Part shown: positions 5,464 to 6,328 of the stretch, one piece after another
Numbering within the stretch: position 1 is the first letter of the stretch
Layout: every line of letters starts with the position of its first letter
From: Paracraurococcus sp049315625
Lineage (GTDB): Bacteria; Pseudomonadota; Alphaproteobacteria; Acetobacterales; Acetobacteraceae
Direction: 5' to 3'
DNA length: 6,328 nt
Assembly: GCA_049315625.1 (NCBI GenBank)
Contig: JBMOJU010000303.1
Coordinates: 1 to 6,328, forward strand
Notes under the pieces: model-generated
Database searches by the model: none
What the model was told of the DNA's origin: nothing
Seen by the model: only the letters and a program-made list of their open reading frames with translations
Program-made: the position numbers and the translations under genes

Positions 5464-6290
5464 TCCGCGCGGCCGCCCTCGCCCTGCTTTGCGCGTTCGC
5501 TGCGGCGGGCGCGCGGGCGGAGGGGGTGGCCGCGGCCTGGGCCGCCGCGCCGGGTCCAAGCCCCGGCCCGGCCCGGATCATCGGCCAGACCGGCCTCGGC
5601 TGCATCGCCGGCGCCGTCGCCTTGCCGGCGGACGGGCCGGGTTGGCAGGCGGTGCGGCTCTCCCGCAACCGCAACTGGGGGCATCCCGCGCTGGTCGTGA
5701 TGCTGCGCGACTTCGCCGCACGGGCGGCGGTGGAGGGCTTCCCAATCCTCTGGATCGGCGATCTCGGGCAGCCGCGCGGCGGACCGATGCCTTATGGCCA
5801 TTCCAGCCACCAGGTCGGGCTCGATGCCGATATCTGGCTGGAATTGTCGCCAAAACCGGCGCTGAGCGTTACGGCGCGGGAGAATGTGGCGGTGCCGTCC
5901 CTGGTGCTGCCGGACGAGAGCGACGTCGACCCGACGCGCTGGACACCGCGCCATGCCGCGTTGATCCGGCTGGCCGCCGAGATGCCGGGCGTCGACCGCC
6001 TCTTCGTCAACCACGCGATCAAGCGGGAGTTGTGCCGGACCCAGGCCGCCGCCGCCTGGCTGCACCGGGTGCGGCCCTGGCGCGGCCATGACAGCCATAT
6101 GCATGTCCGCCTGCGATGCCCGGCAGGCCAACCGGATTGCCGGGATCAGCCACCACCGCCCGCCGGCAATGGCTGCGACGCCTCGCTTGCCTGGTGGCTG
6201 ACCGAGGAGGCACGCCACCCGGCCGGCCGCCCGACCGGCGCACCGCCACGCCTGCCAGCCGCCTGCCAGGCGGTGCTGGAGGCTCGCTGA
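5460..6290 (+). CDS. mepA: Penicillin-insensitive murein endopeptidase, MepA / peptidase M74 family, with unusual CTG start
   Basis: A zinc-dependent periplasmic endopeptidase that cuts peptide crosslinks in peptidoglycan. Metal and catalytic motifs are intact: GHSSHQVGLDADIW (113-126) with His117 and Asp124, and GHDSHMHVRLRCP (209-221) with His210, His213 and His215, with the same spacing as the E. coli enzyme. RNRNWGHP (69-76) and VNHAIKRELC (183-192) are further family blocks. The mature part has exactly six cysteines (48, 192, 220, 227, 239, 269), which fits the three disulfides known for MepA. Start: the first canonical codon is GTG 5526, but that drops the signal peptide. The frame upstream encodes IRAAALALLCAFAAAGARA then Glu21, a clean AxA cleavage site. 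The best start is CTG 5460, within CTGA, overlapping the stop of the export gene, with a weak GAG (5449-5451) 8 bases before. There are 276 residues from CTG. Function is confident; the start is an inference. Confidence 0.9.
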   Translation: MIRAAALALLCAFAAAGARAEGVAAAWAAAPGPSPGPARIIGQTGLGCIAGAVALPADGPGWQAVRLSRNRNWGHPALVVMLRDFAARAAVEGFPILWIGDLGQPRGGPMPYGHSSHQVGLDADIWLELSPKPALSVTARENVAVPSLVLPDESDVDPTRWTPRHAALIRLAAEMPGVDRLFVNHAIKRELCRTQAAAAWLHRVRPWRGHDSHMHVRLRCPAGQPDCRDQPPPPAGNGCDASLAWWLTEEARHPAGRPTGAPPRLPAACQAVLEAR

Positions 6291-6328
6291 CGCGGCCGGC
6301 CCGCCCGCCACCGGGGCGCGGCGCGAAC

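Noticed and set aside
5349..6311. Minus-strand open frame of 320 codons antisense to mepA
   Set aside because: It is fully antisense to a gene with an intact M74 active site, and it crosses the export-gene end. No motif, signal peptide or ribosome binding site supports it.
6291..6328. Possible terminator hairpin after mepA (CGCCC 6302-6306 with GGGCG 6314-6318)
   Set aside because: It is only a 5-bp stem in extremely GC-rich DNA with no T-run before the window ends, so chance pairing is likely.

Overview
This window is a GC-rich stretch of a Gram-negative chromosome carrying part of a surface or exopolysaccharide (EPS/capsule) locus. The strong G/C bias at third codon positions, the ExoP/GumC-type fused Wzz-kinase and the short GumB-like export lipoprotein suggest an alphaproteobacterium. 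Acetobacteraceae or Rhodospirillales-like is my guess from style, not from any database comparison.

Layout, left to right, as three pairs of genes. (1) Plus strand: the last 94 codons of a membrane protein that looks like an O-antigen ligase / polysaccharide polymerase (1-285, cut by the left edge), followed 2 bp later by a complete membrane acyltransferase of the acyltransferase-3 / fucose O-acetylase type (288-1337). (2) Minus strand, convergent with pair 1: a Wzz-Wzc-type polysaccharide co-polymerase fused to a tyrosine autokinase (2373-4640), then 8 bp downstream galE, UDP-glucose 4-epimerase (1366-2364). (3) Plus strand, divergent from pair 2: a short Wza/GumB-like outer-membrane export lipoprotein (4900-5463), overlapped by 4 bp by a periplasmic murein endopeptidase of the MepA (M74) family (5460-6290). 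The last 38 bp hold nothing I recognise.

The genes fit one pathway. GalE supplies UDP-galactose, the polymerase and the co-polymerase/kinase set chain growth and length, the acyltransferase decorates the sugar, and the export lipoprotein carries polymer through the periplasm to the outer membrane. MepA could open the peptidoglycan for the export complex. No glycosyltransferase, flippase or phosphatase lies in this window.

The points most worth a second look are these. mepA has no ATG, GTG or TTG that would include its evident signal peptide, and a CTG overlapping the upstream stop (CTGA) is the best start. The murein hydrolase is tightly coupled to an export gene. The export lipoprotein seems to lack the C-terminal outer-membrane helix known from Wza. 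A 4.5-copy 8-bp tandem repeat at the convergent junction carries stop codons in all three forward frames and forms one arm of a hairpin with the end of galE. I found no CRISPR array, tRNA, rRNA or insertion sequence. Nothing here amounts to a clearly new system. It is a recognisable polysaccharide locus with some unusual details.
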